Both the position numbers and the translations under genes were made by a program. The notes under the pieces were generated by a model. It was given only the letters and a program-made list of their open reading frames with translations. It was not told the DNA's origin and made no database searches. Positions 33,267 through 42,969 of a DNA stretch of 64,000 nt are shown piece by piece (the first letter of the stretch is position 1; every line of letters begins with the position of its first letter). The stretch is from Clostridiales bacterium NK3B98 (GTDB taxonomy: Bacteria; Bacillota; Clostridia; Oscillospirales; Oscillospiraceae): the NCBI GenBank assembly GCA_000421005.1, contig ATWA01000004.1, forward strand, positions 1 to 64,000, read 5' to 3'.

Positions 33267-34967
33267 TTACTTCAGGCCGTTCTCGTAGGCTTCGATCATC
33301 TTTTTAGACGTGTGACCCGTACGACCCTCAGCAGTTGTTCCGAAATTCACCACATTTCTCAGCTTCTCCAAATATTTCTCCGTAGTTTTCCCGGTGAAGA
33401 TCCGCACCTCAAGCCGGGCGGTTCCCTCCCCTTCCGGGGTGACGAAGATCCGGTCGATATACCGCTGCACAAAGTCCTTGGAGATCATCCCCGTCTCTGC
33501 GTCCCGCTTTGCCAGCTCCAGCGTGCGGCGCACCTCCTCCATGTGCTTGCGGAAGGTGTCGTTGGAGAACTGTTCCTCCTCCAGCGCTTTCAGCGTCTCT
33601 TTCGCCTCGTTAATCTCCGCCCGGTTGTGCTCCACCATGGAGAGGAAATCCTCATCGGACAGCTTGCCGGAGAGATTGAATTCCAGCAGCTTGTGTTTCT
33701 TCGCCTCCCCTTCCTCGATCATGCGGCGCTTGGCGTCGATTTGCTTTTGCAGGCTGTCCCCGGACTCCATGGACTGAAACAGCCGCAGATACTCCTCCAT
33801 CAGCGCCTCCACGTCCGTCTCCGACTCCTGAAAGACGGAAAAGAGGATGGGCTTGATCTCCTCCTCGTAGATGGGGAAGGAGGGGCAGCTTGCCGCCCCG
33901 TTGTTGATCTTCCCGGAGCAGACCCATTTGCTGTTCACGTTGCCCTGTCGGTCTTTGGATTCCCGGCGGTAATAGGGCTTGCCGCAGCAGGTGCAGTACA
34001 GCTTTCCGGTGAGCAGGTTGGGGTGGTTGCAGATGCCCTGTCGGTTTTTCACGTCCTCGCTGCGGCGGCGGAGCACCTGATTGGCCTGTTCCCACAGCTC
34101 CTCGGAGACAATGGCAGGGACAATCTCTCCGCTCTCGTCCTTAAACATCACCCATTCCGATTGGGGGAGGAATTTCTGCTTTTTGGTGAACATGTCAATG
34201 ACCTGCACCTTGTTGCCCACATACCAGCCCTTGTACTTGGGATTGGAAATGATGCCGGAGAGGGTGGTGTGGGCAATTTTATTTCCGTTATGGTTGCGGT
34301 AGCCCATCTCCCAGAACATGGTTTCCAGCTGCTTCAGGCTGTATTCGTTGGTGGCGTAGCGCTGGAACAGCTCCCGCACCATGGGAGCTTCTTCCTCGTC
34401 AATCACCAGCTTTTTGTTGTCCTTCTTGTAGCCGAAGATGCGATTGTTGCCCAGCACCACATTGGATTTGATGGCCTGCTGATGCCCGAAGCGGATGCGG
34501 CTGGACAGCTTGCGCAGCTCGTCCTGCGCGATGGAGGACATAATGGCAAGGCGCAGCTCTGCGTCCTCGTCCAGCGTGTTGATGCCGTCGTTCTGGAAAA
34601 AGACCCCCACGCCGCTGCTCAAAAGCTGCCGGGTGTACTGAATGGAATCCAGCGTGTTTCTGGCAAACCGGGAGATTTCCTTGGTGATGACCAGATCAAA
34701 ACGGTTCCCCTTTGCGTCTGCAATCATCTGGTTGAACTGCTCCCGCTTTTGGGCGGAGATGCCGGAAATGCCCTCGTCAATATAGCCGGGCACAAAGGTC
34801 CATGCTGCGTTCTGCTTAATCAGGTTTTCGTAGTAAGAGACCTGATTGCCCAGCGAATTGAGCTGCTCATCGCTTTCGCTGGAGACACGGGCATAGTAGG
34901 TGACCCGAAGGGGAATGTCATAGATGGATTGGGTTTTCAACTGCTGGCGCAGGGTGTAGATGTCCAT
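33267..34967 (-). CDS. Large serine recombinase (site-specific integrase/resolvase)
   Basis: A 566-residue recombinase. Order: resolvase catalytic domain (about 20-165) with the nucleophile Ser29 in TYYARVSSESDEQ, Recombinase domain (about 190-290), zinc ribbon (CTCCGKPYYRRESK ... WVCSGK), then a long coiled coil (about 420-520). Such enzymes move ICEs, phages and transposons between att sites without host factors. Start at 34967 has AAAGGAG 7 nt upstream. It has its own promoter and follows the Wadjet operon on the same strand, so it probably brought in the island. No clear att repeats are visible. Confidence 0.93.
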   Translation of the reverse strand: MDIYTLRQQLKTQSIYDIPLRVTYYARVSSESDEQLNSLGNQVSYYENLIKQNAAWTFVPGYIDEGISGISAQKREQFNQMIADAKGNRFDLVITKEISRFARNTLDSIQYTRQLLSSGVGVFFQNDGINTLDEDAELRLAIMSSIAQDELRKLSSRIRFGHQQAIKSNVVLGNNRIFGYKKDNKKLVIDEEEAPMVRELFQRYATNEYSLKQLETMFWEMGYRNHNGNKIAHTTLSGIISNPKYKGWYVGNKVQVIDMFTKKQKFLPQSEWVMFKDESGEIVPAIVSEELWEQANQVLRRRSEDVKNRQGICNHPNLLTGKLYCTCCGKPYYRRESKDRQGNVNSKWVCSGKINNGAASCPSFPIYEEEIKPILFSVFQESETDVEALMEEYLRLFQSMESGDSLQKQIDAKRRMIEEGEAKKHKLLEFNLSGKLSDEDFLSMVEHNRAEINEAKETLKALEEEQFSNDTFRKHMEEVRRTLELAKRDAETGMISKDFVQRYIDRIFVTPEGEGTARLEVRIFTGKTTEKYLEKLRNVVNFGTTAEGRTGHTSKKMIEAYENGLK

Positions 34968-35003
34968 GGGGCACTCCTTTGAGTTCGTAATATCATGACT
35001 TAT

Positions 35004-35032
35004 AGTATAGCATAAGACTGCGCCTGTGGCAA
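35004..35032 (-). promoter_or_regulatory. Promoter of serine recombinase gene
   Basis: Minus-strand TTGCCA (35032-35027), 17-bp spacer, TATACT (35009-35004). Confidence 0.7.
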
Positions 35033-35040
35033 GAGGAAGC

Positions 35041-35078
35041 AGAAGGGACTGTCTCATGAAAACGAGGCAGTCCCTTCT
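35041..35078 (-). terminator. Hairpin after jetC
   Basis: AGAAGGGACTGTCTC / GAGGCAGTCCCTTCT, a 15-bp stem with one wobble and an 8-nt loop, 33 bp after jetC. It has no T run, so it is a weak terminator or a processing site. Confidence 0.6.
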
Positions 35079-35110
35079 CCGTTTGTTCCCGAATCATGCT
35101 GTACAAGGCA

Positions 35111-38100
35111 CTAAAACAGGTTCATCTGTTCTGAGCGATAGAAGCCGTGCTCAATGCGCTCATTTCCCTGATGGGTCAGTTGTTCCCGCTCGCCCGTAGC
35201 GGATGTTTTGACAATCGCACGAATGACAAGGTCAAAGCAGGACAGAATATCCGATTTGCTGATGTCCGACAGGCAGATCATCTGAATCTGATAGCTTCTG
35301 GCAATCTCAAACATGGGTTCCAGAACATGCCTGGACGAAATAGGTCCAAAGGGATTGTCCAGAACCAGCACTCTGCGCAATGCTCTGCCTTCCAGTCCTT
35401 CTCCATCGGCAGCATAGGCCAGCAGCGCAAGAATCACTGCAAAATAGACCACAAACTTTTCCGCGCCGGAATTGTTCACCTGTGTCTGCTCCCATGTCCG
35501 ATATCCGGAGCTTCCGGGGTTCTGGTCAATCTTATACGCCTTCATCACAATGGAGTCAGCCCCGATGTATTTTCGCAGAAGGTTTTTACTGCCCACTGTT
35601 CTTTTGGCGATGGCTTGGATTTCAGTATCCGGTGCAGTATTCTCTCCCAGTTTCCCGGCAATTTGCCGGGCTGCTTTCTCAATCTCCCCAGAAATGGCAG
35701 TCGCTGCCATCCCTTCATCTGCTGTTTCCGGAATGTCAAAGCGAATCATGGCACGTCGTCTGTCCTGCACCCTGACCTTAGAGCTTGCAGACAGTTGAAG
35801 CAGACCGTCATACATCTGTTTTCCCTGAATGACGCACTGTCGAACCAGATCTCCCTTTGTCTGATGAAATTCCCGGAGATCGGTGTCAATTTGCCCGATT
35901 CTCAAGGATACAAGGTGTAGATTTTCCTCAATATGTTCATGCAGCGTGAAATAGCGGTCGCCCCGGACAGATTTTTCGTTCAGCAGCTTCTGCATTCCGG
36001 TTACTGCCGAACGCACATCCTCCGATGCAGAACCGTAGGCTTCCAGCATCTGCCGCAGGCTTTCCTTCACTGTGCGCTCCCCCTCCCGGACGCTGTTGCT
36101 TTGCTCTGAGAGCGCCAGCGTCAGGATACGAAGCTGCGCTTTGTGATCCTCTGAGAGGGTAATGGGAGAAACCCTGTCCGGGCGGGCATATTGCTCGGTC
36201 GCGTTCTCTGCCCTGTCCATCGTTTTTTCCAACGAAGTGCGCTCACGCTCTGCCGCCCTGCGCTGCTGCTCCACCTTGCGAAGTGCTTCCTGTGCTTCCC
36301 GGGTACGTCTCTCAAAAGCAGAACCCACCTGATCCAGAGGCAGCGGTTCTCCGCCAAATTCCGAAAGCCGCTGTTTTGCAGACTGTACAGAGGATTCTGC
36401 AAAACCATAGGTTCTGTTTGCAACATCAAAGGCGTGGCGGGCGTCAGCAGCAGCGGCTTCGGCCTCTTTGCTTTGTTCTCGGACAGCATGCTCTCTTTGC
36501 TGGGAATAGGGTAAATCCGAATATGCTTCTTTGGGACACCCTCGTCTGTCCAGTTCCCACTGCATCTGCTTATCATCGTCATACAGCCGTTCTCTGTCTG
36601 CATTCAGACGGTTCAGGTCATCGTTTTGTGCGCACAGCAATGTGCGATATTTACTTAGCAGCCACTGCCAGTCCCCTTCCACCAGCTCCGTCTCCTGTGC
36701 ATCCGCCACATCCCTGCGCCCTGCTTCCAAGTCAGCTTGCAAATCGTCCAGTTCCCGCTTTTGCTGTATGTGGTTGTCAAGAATCCGTTTCTGTTCTGCG
36801 TCTTCCCGTTCCAAGGCTTCCTGCTGTCTTCTGATCTCTTCCCGTTCCCTGTTACGAAGGGTCAGAAGTTCCCTTAACCGTTCCTCCTCGGCCAGACCCG
36901 CCTGAAGGGCTGTAAATCTCCTCTGCCTGTTCTGCAACTCCCGCTGTTCTTCCCGCAGTTCGTCTGTGCGGAGATTCGCCGCAGCAATGGCAGACTTTGT
37001 CTTCTCCAGTCCTTTTTGCAGCGCAGCAGCTCTGTGGTCCAGTTCCTTACGCTCGTGCTGCGCCTGCGCCAGTTCTGACGCTGCCCGTTGCTGCCACGTC
37101 TGCTCATACCGGGAAAACGCTGTCAGCACATCTGCCGCAGTGCGCAGCTCTTCCTGTCTGGACAAAAGCGACTCTCTATGTGCCGCCAATTTGTCCCGCT
37201 CCTGTTGGAGGCGCTGTGCGTAAGAGTCACAGTCCGCAAAATAAGCGCGGTCAAACGCTGCGATGGACAAGGGGGTCTCCCATGTTCCCTGCAGCATCTG
37301 ATTCACATCGGCATTGGTCAGCACAGGGAGCAGTGAGGGAAGCCAGCGTCCCTCCGTTTCCTTCTGTACGACAGCAATATCCGGCTCCTTCAGGATGATG
37401 CCATAGGCGGCATAGGGATACCGCTCCAAAAGCGCAGCGACTTGCATCTGAGATAAATGCCCCTTCCGCTGCTGGGAAAGCAGGTAGCGTTCCACGCTGG
37501 TATAGGGAATGGAGGTGCTGTCCAGAAAGTCCATCAGCGCCTTGGGAATATGAAGGGTTCCCCGGTGGACAGCGGCAATGGCTTGCTCAGCGGCTTCTAT
37601 TTTCTGTTCCTCTCTGCGAACAGCCGCAAGGTTTTTCCCGATCTCTCCCTCAATATACGCTCTGTGATATGGGCTGAAGCGAAGGTCAAAGTCCATACTG
37701 TAACGCTGACAGATATTTTCTACCTTCGCCTCTAAGGAAGCAAAGGCGTCAAGCTCGTTCTGTAAGTCCTGAATCAGTCTTCCCGTCTGCTCCGCTTTGC
37801 TGTGTGTCTCTGCGATGCTTTGCGGAACAGAGTCCCGTCTCTCTTCCAATTTCCTGATCTCTGCCTGAAGACCTGCGACTGCATCCTCTGTCGACTTTTC
37901 CTCCTGTTGCAGCGCCTTTTGCCAGTCCATGAGATCCGCTTCCCAGTAACCTCCGTCCAGATTGCGAATTGCTTGAATCCCCAGCGTTTCCACTGCCCTG
38001 TCATCGTCCGCTATCTGCCTGTCACGCAGCGCTTCTGTTTTGGCTGCCTCGGCTGCCGCCTGCTCGTACTGTTTACCCAGTCTCTTCCGCTGCGTTTGTA

Positions 38101-39466
38101 GCTCGGATAATGCAGCTTTGCAGGCCGCAATCTCATAGTCAAGCCGCTTTCTCTCAGGGGCAGCCTGCCGCAGTCCTGCGTCAATTCCCGTCAGGGCGGA
38201 ATACTTCAGCGCTGCCAGCCTGTGGGCAGACTCTGATTGGGTCTCCCTGTTGTGAATTTCCTCCTCCAACGCAGCAATTTTGGCCCTGATTCCCTGCTGA
38301 CGCTGGAAATACCCGGCGCATTCCAGCAAAAGCAGTTTGTTTTTCGTCACAGAAAGCAGCATCTCCGCCCCGTCACGCTTCTCTTTTGCCTGTTCGTATG
38401 CTTCCTTCTCCACCCGGAATGCGCCCTCGGCTTCATAGAAGTCCCCGGAGGCTTTTTCCCAGTGGATCTGTCGTATATCCTCTTGCAGTTTTTCCTGCTG
38501 CGTCTGGAGCCGCTCCATCTCCGCCGTTTTACGCTGGACTTCCCCTGTCAGTGCGTCTTGGAAAGCGAACAGGTTTCCCACGCTTCTGACAAAAGCTTCA
38601 TTGTCCTCCCACAGCTTTGCCGCCTGCCCCTCGGTCTGCGTCAGGCAGTCAGAGAAGCCGGTGAGGTTCTCCCGTTCGCGAACGATGTCCTGCTGGCGGC
38701 TGAATTGTCTGGCATAAGAGATGAGCATGGTTTCCAGCGAACTGTCGTCCTTGGAAGCCCCGGTGTGCAGCCTTCCTTCAATGTGAGGCAGAATCAGGCT
38801 GTCTATCACGGCATCAGAGGTCTTCTTGGTACTGAAAAACTTGCTCAAGCCATCCTCGTTGGAATTGAGGGTTTCTATAATTCTCCACTCGTCCTGATAG
38901 ATGCCGTACTGCGCCAGCCTCTCCCGCCACTTGACCCCGTCGTCAGAGGCATAGCGTTCCAAGCCGCTGTTCGGCTTTCTGGAAAGGGTGCGAACTGCGT
39001 CAAATTGCGCTGGAGTAAAGACACCCTTCCGCTTTTCTGACAGAGGGAGGGAAGCAATATCATATCCGCCCCTCCGGCCAGCGCAGAGGGAAAGGAAGGT
39101 GTAGTATTTAATATGAAATCCACGCTCCGCCTCCGTATCTGTCCGCGTGTCGCTGGCTGACATGGCAATCCCTGTCAGCAGCTTCATTTTGCTCTCATCC
39201 AGCGACCATTCCAGCACAATGAAGCAATGATCGGTTGACCGGGTGAAAAAGCTTTCTATCTTTCTCCCCGCCACCCTTGCTTTGGGAAGGACAGGCTGCA
39301 TCATGAGTTGTACCAGCACTGATTTGCCGCCGCCGTTGGCCAGACTGATGAGTACGTCTGCTGCGCCGCCGTCCTCCCGCTCCAAGTCAAACAGCTCGTC
39401 TGCAATCAGACGTCTGCCATCGTTATACTGGAAATTAACAATCCGTATTTTCGTGATCTGCGGCAT
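35111..39466 (-). CDS. jetC: Wadjet-type SMC-like ATPase JetC
   Basis: A giant 1451-residue SMC-like protein. The N-terminal head has LISLANGGGKSVL (Lys about 48), a P-loop in which the first Gly is Leu. The middle (about 290-1240) is heptad-rich coiled coil with a hinge-like break. The C-terminal head has the signature NNSGAEKFVVYF and Walker B RVLVLDNPFGPISS, with Asn where Glu is usual. JetC/MksB proteins load on DNA with JetA and JetB, extrude loops and, with the JetD nuclease, cut small circular plasmids. ATG 39466 has GAGG 9 nt upstream; ATG 39472 is close behind the same site. Overlaps jetB by about 30 bp. Less GC-rich than the flanks. Confidence 0.88.
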   Translation of the reverse strand: MPQITKIRIVNFQYNDGRRLIADELFDLEREDGGAADVLISLANGGGKSVLVQLMMQPVLPKARVAGRKIESFFTRSTDHCFIVLEWSLDESKMKLLTGIAMSASDTRTDTEAERGFHIKYYTFLSLCAGRRGGYDIASLPLSEKRKGVFTPAQFDAVRTLSRKPNSGLERYASDDGVKWRERLAQYGIYQDEWRIIETLNSNEDGLSKFFSTKKTSDAVIDSLILPHIEGRLHTGASKDDSSLETMLISYARQFSRQQDIVRERENLTGFSDCLTQTEGQAAKLWEDNEAFVRSVGNLFAFQDALTGEVQRKTAEMERLQTQQEKLQEDIRQIHWEKASGDFYEAEGAFRVEKEAYEQAKEKRDGAEMLLSVTKNKLLLLECAGYFQRQQGIRAKIAALEEEIHNRETQSESAHRLAALKYSALTGIDAGLRQAAPERKRLDYEIAACKAALSELQTQRKRLGKQYEQAAAEAAKTEALRDRQIADDDRAVETLGIQAIRNLDGGYWEADLMDWQKALQQEEKSTEDAVAGLQAEIRKLEERRDSVPQSIAETHSKAEQTGRLIQDLQNELDAFASLEAKVENICQRYSMDFDLRFSPYHRAYIEGEIGKNLAAVRREEQKIEAAEQAIAAVHRGTLHIPKALMDFLDSTSIPYTSVERYLLSQQRKGHLSQMQVAALLERYPYAAYGIILKEPDIAVVQKETEGRWLPSLLPVLTNADVNQMLQGTWETPLSIAAFDRAYFADCDSYAQRLQQERDKLAAHRESLLSRQEELRTAADVLTAFSRYEQTWQQRAASELAQAQHERKELDHRAAALQKGLEKTKSAIAAANLRTDELREEQRELQNRQRRFTALQAGLAEEERLRELLTLRNREREEIRRQQEALEREDAEQKRILDNHIQQKRELDDLQADLEAGRRDVADAQETELVEGDWQWLLSKYRTLLCAQNDDLNRLNADRERLYDDDKQMQWELDRRGCPKEAYSDLPYSQQREHAVREQSKEAEAAAADARHAFDVANRTYGFAESSVQSAKQRLSEFGGEPLPLDQVGSAFERRTREAQEALRKVEQQRRAAERERTSLEKTMDRAENATEQYARPDRVSPITLSEDHKAQLRILTLALSEQSNSVREGERTVKESLRQMLEAYGSASEDVRSAVTGMQKLLNEKSVRGDRYFTLHEHIEENLHLVSLRIGQIDTDLREFHQTKGDLVRQCVIQGKQMYDGLLQLSASSKVRVQDRRRAMIRFDIPETADEGMAATAISGEIEKAARQIAGKLGENTAPDTEIQAIAKRTVGSKNLLRKYIGADSIVMKAYKIDQNPGSSGYRTWEQTQVNNSGAEKFVVYFAVILALLAYAADGEGLEGRALRRVLVLDNPFGPISSRHVLEPMFEIARSYQIQMICLSDISKSDILSCFDLVIRAIVKTSATGEREQLTHQGNERIEHGFYRSEQMNLF

Positions 39467-40160
39467 CTGCATTCACCTCGCTGATCCAGCTCTGTATTTC
39501 TGCGATACGGTCTTTTCTGAGAAAATAGGGAATCAGGTCGTCCAGTTTTCTGGTTGGCCTGATCTGACCGGATTCCACATGGAACAGGTCATCGTGTTCA
39601 CTGTTGAATTTGACCAGCAGCCGATTGAGAATACCATATTTTTCGACAAACCTGCGAGAGTCCTGTCCACCCTCCGTTTTGGACAGCCATGCGTTTGCCA
39701 GCTGCACAAAATTGTCCCCGTAATCCGTCTGACCCTCTTGCGCCGCCCCACCGCTGACGCAGGCTCTGCAGTGATCCGAAAAGGCCCGAACGATCTCTTC
39801 CTTTGTGATAAATTCCCGGCATTTGGGGTCAGAACCCTCTCCATGATAGAATACATAGATGAGATAGATGGAGAAGTAGTTCATCAGGTAGATATCCCGG
39901 TTGCGAATCTCGTTGTCTGCGCTGATATCTCTGCGAAAATCTACGTTGTTCTTGAGAAAGAGGTCATTGTCCTGGGTGGGCAGCAGATAGAGCCGGTCAC
40001 CGCTTCGCATCGTCTCCATGCCCAGACCTTCTTTCAGCACATCCATCTCCTCCTGAACCTCTAAATCCTCCCAATAGCGCCAAATCTCAGGGTTTTCCTC
40101 CCGGTCAATCCAGCCCTTCTTCATGAGGGCGTGAAATACATCCACCGTCTGTTTTTTCAC
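39435..40160 (-). CDS. jetB: Wadjet-associated JetB/MksE-like protein (DUF6063)
   Basis: A 241-residue protein of the DUF6063 type, in the place of the small winged-helix (kite-like) subunit JetB/MksE that bridges the kleisin and the SMC heads. It begins VDVFHALMKKGWIDREENPEIWRYWED and is rich in acidic and aromatic residues; no catalytic motif is visible. Its GTG start overlaps the jetA stop (GTGA on the minus strand) and its 3' end overlaps jetC, so the three are translated together. Assignment rests on family resemblance and gene order. Confidence 0.8.
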   Translation of the reverse strand: MKKQTVDVFHALMKKGWIDREENPEIWRYWEDLEVQEEMDVLKEGLGMETMRSGDRLYLLPTQDNDLFLKNNVDFRRDISADNEIRNRDIYLMNYFSIYLIYVFYHGEGSDPKCREFITKEEIVRAFSDHCRACVSGGAAQEGQTDYGDNFVQLANAWLSKTEGGQDSRRFVEKYGILNRLLVKFNSEHDDLFHVESGQIRPTRKLDDLIPYFLRKDRIAEIQSWISEVNADAADHENTDC

Positions 40161-41698
40161 CTCGTCACCTCAATCCCAAAATCCGTCATTTCTATGGTGT
40201 TCTTCCTGCCCTCCTTCTCCACAGAGAAGGAAAACACCCTGTCCATTTTTCTCACGGTAAAGGAGTCCAGCTCCAGATACTCCACCGGGAGTTCGTTCAG
40301 ACACCATGATAGTTCAAACTCACCCATCGGCTGCACAATCATCTCCTGTGAAACCTTCCAATCCGCAATGGAGACGGTTTGCAGTCCATAGAGATGCAGA
40401 ATCACCTGCGGCAGCGCATTTTCCATACAGAAGTCATACAGCGTGTCATCTGGCAGAGAAGCCACAAATTCGCTCACACGGAATCTCTCTCTTTTGCTGA
40501 GGAAGGCAAAAAACGACTTGCAGATGCGAAGAAACCGTTCATTGCGAAGAACGGCCGGGTCAGGCTCTTCCTCTCCTTCCTCCAGCACCTTCTGTTCTTC
40601 CTCCTCCTGCTCTGACAGTCTGTTCTGTATTGCATACAGGCTCTCCGGACTAAATTGTTTCTCCAGCTCTGGTTTCGTCAGCGGGAACAGGAGAAAGGTT
40701 GCTGCCAGATCCAGCGGAATATGGCCGTTTCTCAGCTCCGTCATAATGTCCCGCTCAAAGCTGAGGCGTTCGTAGCGGTTCATGGCATAGCTGTCACTGA
40801 GGATGGTACGATAGGTATCAGAAAGGGTCATCTTTTTGTTAATCAGTCCCCGCTGCTCTTCTATGGTCAGCTGAATGTTCCGAATGATCTCTGCCAGTGC
40901 ACGGCGATGCTTTCGCATGTTTTCCGCCTCCACGCCGCTCTGCCATGCCTTTGACAGCTCCTGTGCTCTGGTTCTGGCGCTGTCTTGAATCATGCGCAGC
41001 TCCTCGTATTCTGACTCCAGCAGCGCTCTTGTGCGTGCAATCACGGTTTCGTATTGGTCGATGGAGATTCTGGCAATATTCTCACGGCAGCGGCGCATAA
41101 AATCATCTATACTCACCTTCATATTGCGGATCTTGCTCACAAGCTCCCTGCTCTGATCCAGTGCTTCCATATAGTTGTTCCGTTTCATATACTCTGCCAT
41201 ACGGAACCGGGTCACAGAGTAGTCCAATTCCGACTCTATCTCCTTGGAACGGAACAGATAATCAAAGGCATCGTCTGTCAGGTGGTAGGACCCGGCATTC
41301 TCCTCCAGCAGACGCACGGGCATCTGCTCAAAGCGTTCCTTCTCCGGAACCAATACCTTGTAGCTGGCCAAAATTCCGCCCTTTTGCAGCACATCCACCA
41401 CGATAAATCTGGCCAGCTCATCAGGAACGACGTTCCATTCCTCCGGCAGCAGGCAGGAGAGGTCAGCCAAAAAGTCTGCAATATGTTCCAGCGTACATTG
41501 CTGCTCATTACCAAGGGTGCGCTCTTTCATATAGACAAGCACCGCAACAATCAGGTTATCCAAAATCTCTCTGTCCGGGATCATGGCCTTGATACTGTCT
41601 TTCAGGGAATAGTCCATCAGATACCGGGCAATATGGATAAATTTCATCCTCTTTTCAAACCCGGACAGCAGCTCCCGGAGATCTGGCTTTAATTCCAT
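40157..41698 (-). CDS. jetA: Wadjet-type kleisin-like JetA (DUF5716)
   Basis: A 513-residue protein matching the JetA family (formerly DUF5716). Winged-helix-like N-terminus (about 1-160), long central helices with coiled coil (about 165-290), an acidic linker (EEEEQKVLEEGEEEPD, about 385-400) and a C-terminal winged-helix-like part. In Wadjet and MksBEF complexes this kleisin closes the SMC ring. ATG 41698 has GAGG and AGCAGG close upstream, 5 bp after jetD. Confidence 0.85.
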   Translation of the reverse strand: MELKPDLRELLSGFEKRMKFIHIARYLMDYSLKDSIKAMIPDREILDNLIVAVLVYMKERTLGNEQQCTLEHIADFLADLSCLLPEEWNVVPDELARFIVVDVLQKGGILASYKVLVPEKERFEQMPVRLLEENAGSYHLTDDAFDYLFRSKEIESELDYSVTRFRMAEYMKRNNYMEALDQSRELVSKIRNMKVSIDDFMRRCRENIARISIDQYETVIARTRALLESEYEELRMIQDSARTRAQELSKAWQSGVEAENMRKHRRALAEIIRNIQLTIEEQRGLINKKMTLSDTYRTILSDSYAMNRYERLSFERDIMTELRNGHIPLDLAATFLLFPLTKPELEKQFSPESLYAIQNRLSEQEEEEQKVLEEGEEEPDPAVLRNERFLRICKSFFAFLSKRERFRVSEFVASLPDDTLYDFCMENALPQVILHLYGLQTVSIADWKVSQEMIVQPMGEFELSWCLNELPVEYLELDSFTVRKMDRVFSFSVEKEGRKNTIEMTDFGIEVTR

Positions 41699-41703
41699 AC
41701 CTG

Positions 41704-42792
41704 CTACCTCATATCAGTCAGAAGATGCTCATAGCTGACAATCTCCTGAGGAAGACGTTTGTTTTCCCGAAGATACGCGTAAATCTGTTCTCTCTCGCTC
41801 TCAGGAATCGTTTGCAGGCAGACCCAGTCCGTCTCTGCGTACCTGCGGTGGTCTTCGCTGTCAGGTATGCTTCGCCCCTGCGCCAGATGCACCATCTCAC
41901 AGTATGCCTGAGTGAACAGCGACAGCTGCAAGCAAGGGTTATTCCGGGCAGCGGATTGAAAGATTGCAAGGCCCGCCCGGTCAATGTCACCCCAGTAGAG
42001 ATAATGCACTGTCTCACAGCCAAGGAAGTCAGTATAGGCTTGCAGCGCACCCTGCTCGCTGACTCTGTTTCCGCAGCCGTACACAACGCCGTCTACCTCC
42101 ACGCCAAAAATCTCCCTGCATCCGTCCTCATACATTCTCCGGCGGATGTTGAACCAAATATCCTTGTTCTCGCAGATGAGCAGCGTCATGCAGCGCTTTC
42201 GAACGGGGATGTAATCGTGAAAGCAGTATTCCGGGGTGTCATAATAACACAGGCTTTCCCCGTCCAGCTCCATTGCGTCCAGCAGTCTGCACAGGGTACT
42301 GTCCTGAAGGGTTTTTTCCTCATCAAAGACGGCGAAGGAACGCTCCTTTCTGGATACGGGAACGGTGGAATGCTCGCTGAACAGGTATTCATTCAGCTTC
42401 AGCAACGCCGCTCTGTGTTTGCGGTATGTATCCGGATTGGATTGCAGATAGCCGGATTGCAGCATTTGAGGATGCAGGAGAGAGATTTCATCCAGCACAT
42501 CCGTATCGTCTTTTTTCAGACAAATCCTGTATTTGAGAAACACCGGATAAACCCGGTTCCCGTTCGTCCCAGATGATCGAATCGGGGAAAGCACTCCCTC
42601 TGCAACCAGCTCTGACACCAGAGGGCTGAGCTGCTCATCTGAATCTGTCCCGAAAAGGCTTGCAAGCTCGAAGCCGTTGATCGTTTTACGCTTCCACGCC
42701 TTTACTTTTTCCATCGTGTCCATCACTTCACATCCGTACCTGTCGTTTTCCGTTACCGCCCCATACGATAAATCATAGGTATGGTTTTCCAC
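41704..42792 (-). CDS. jetD: Wadjet nuclease JetD (TOPRIM)
   Basis: A 362-residue JetD-like protein. The N-terminal winged-helix region (about 30-95) precedes a C-terminal TOPRIM domain related to topoisomerase VI: the metal-binding Glu208 in LLICENKDIWF and the Asp pair 269/271 in YWGDIDRAGLAIF are intact, so it should be an active DNA-cleaving subunit. Here it is the first gene of the operon, 25 bp after the likely transcript start. GTG 42792 lacks a good ribosome site; a start at ATG 42723 or 42714 is possible. The gene order D-A-B-C differs from the classical A-B-C-D. Confidence 0.85.
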   Translation of the reverse strand: MENHTYDLSYGAVTENDRYGCEVMDTMEKVKAWKRKTINGFELASLFGTDSDEQLSPLVSELVAEGVLSPIRSSGTNGNRVYPVFLKYRICLKKDDTDVLDEISLLHPQMLQSGYLQSNPDTYRKHRAALLKLNEYLFSEHSTVPVSRKERSFAVFDEEKTLQDSTLCRLLDAMELDGESLCYYDTPEYCFHDYIPVRKRCMTLLICENKDIWFNIRRRMYEDGCREIFGVEVDGVVYGCGNRVSEQGALQAYTDFLGCETVHYLYWGDIDRAGLAIFQSAARNNPCLQLSLFTQAYCEMVHLAQGRSIPDSEDHRRYAETDWVCLQTIPESEREQIYAYLRENKRLPQEIVSYEHLLTDMR

Positions 42793-42823
42793 TTTTCTAC
42801 GACCATGGGAATGGTATGCCTAT

Positions 42824-42852
42824 ACTATAATCTGATCGAATCGAGAGGTCAA
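42824..42852 (-). promoter_or_regulatory. Promoter of the Wadjet operon
   Basis: Minus-strand TTGACC (42852-42847), 17-bp spacer, TATAGT (42829-42824). Near-consensus, giving a short leader before jetD. Confidence 0.8.
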
Positions 42853-42969
42853 CGGAAAGAAAATCGTTTTCTCAGAACTGGCTGCATCGTAAGAAGGGCA
42901 AGGTTCGTACCGTATTACATTTTGGGCGCTGGGCACGCAAAACGAATCGGTACACTTGTTGGAGTGAGC

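Noticed and set aside
33312-34982. A 556-codon frame antisense to the serine recombinase
   Set aside because: The recombinase has full catalytic and zinc motifs on the other strand; the antisense product is low-complexity Leu/Val/His-rich with no recognisable domain.
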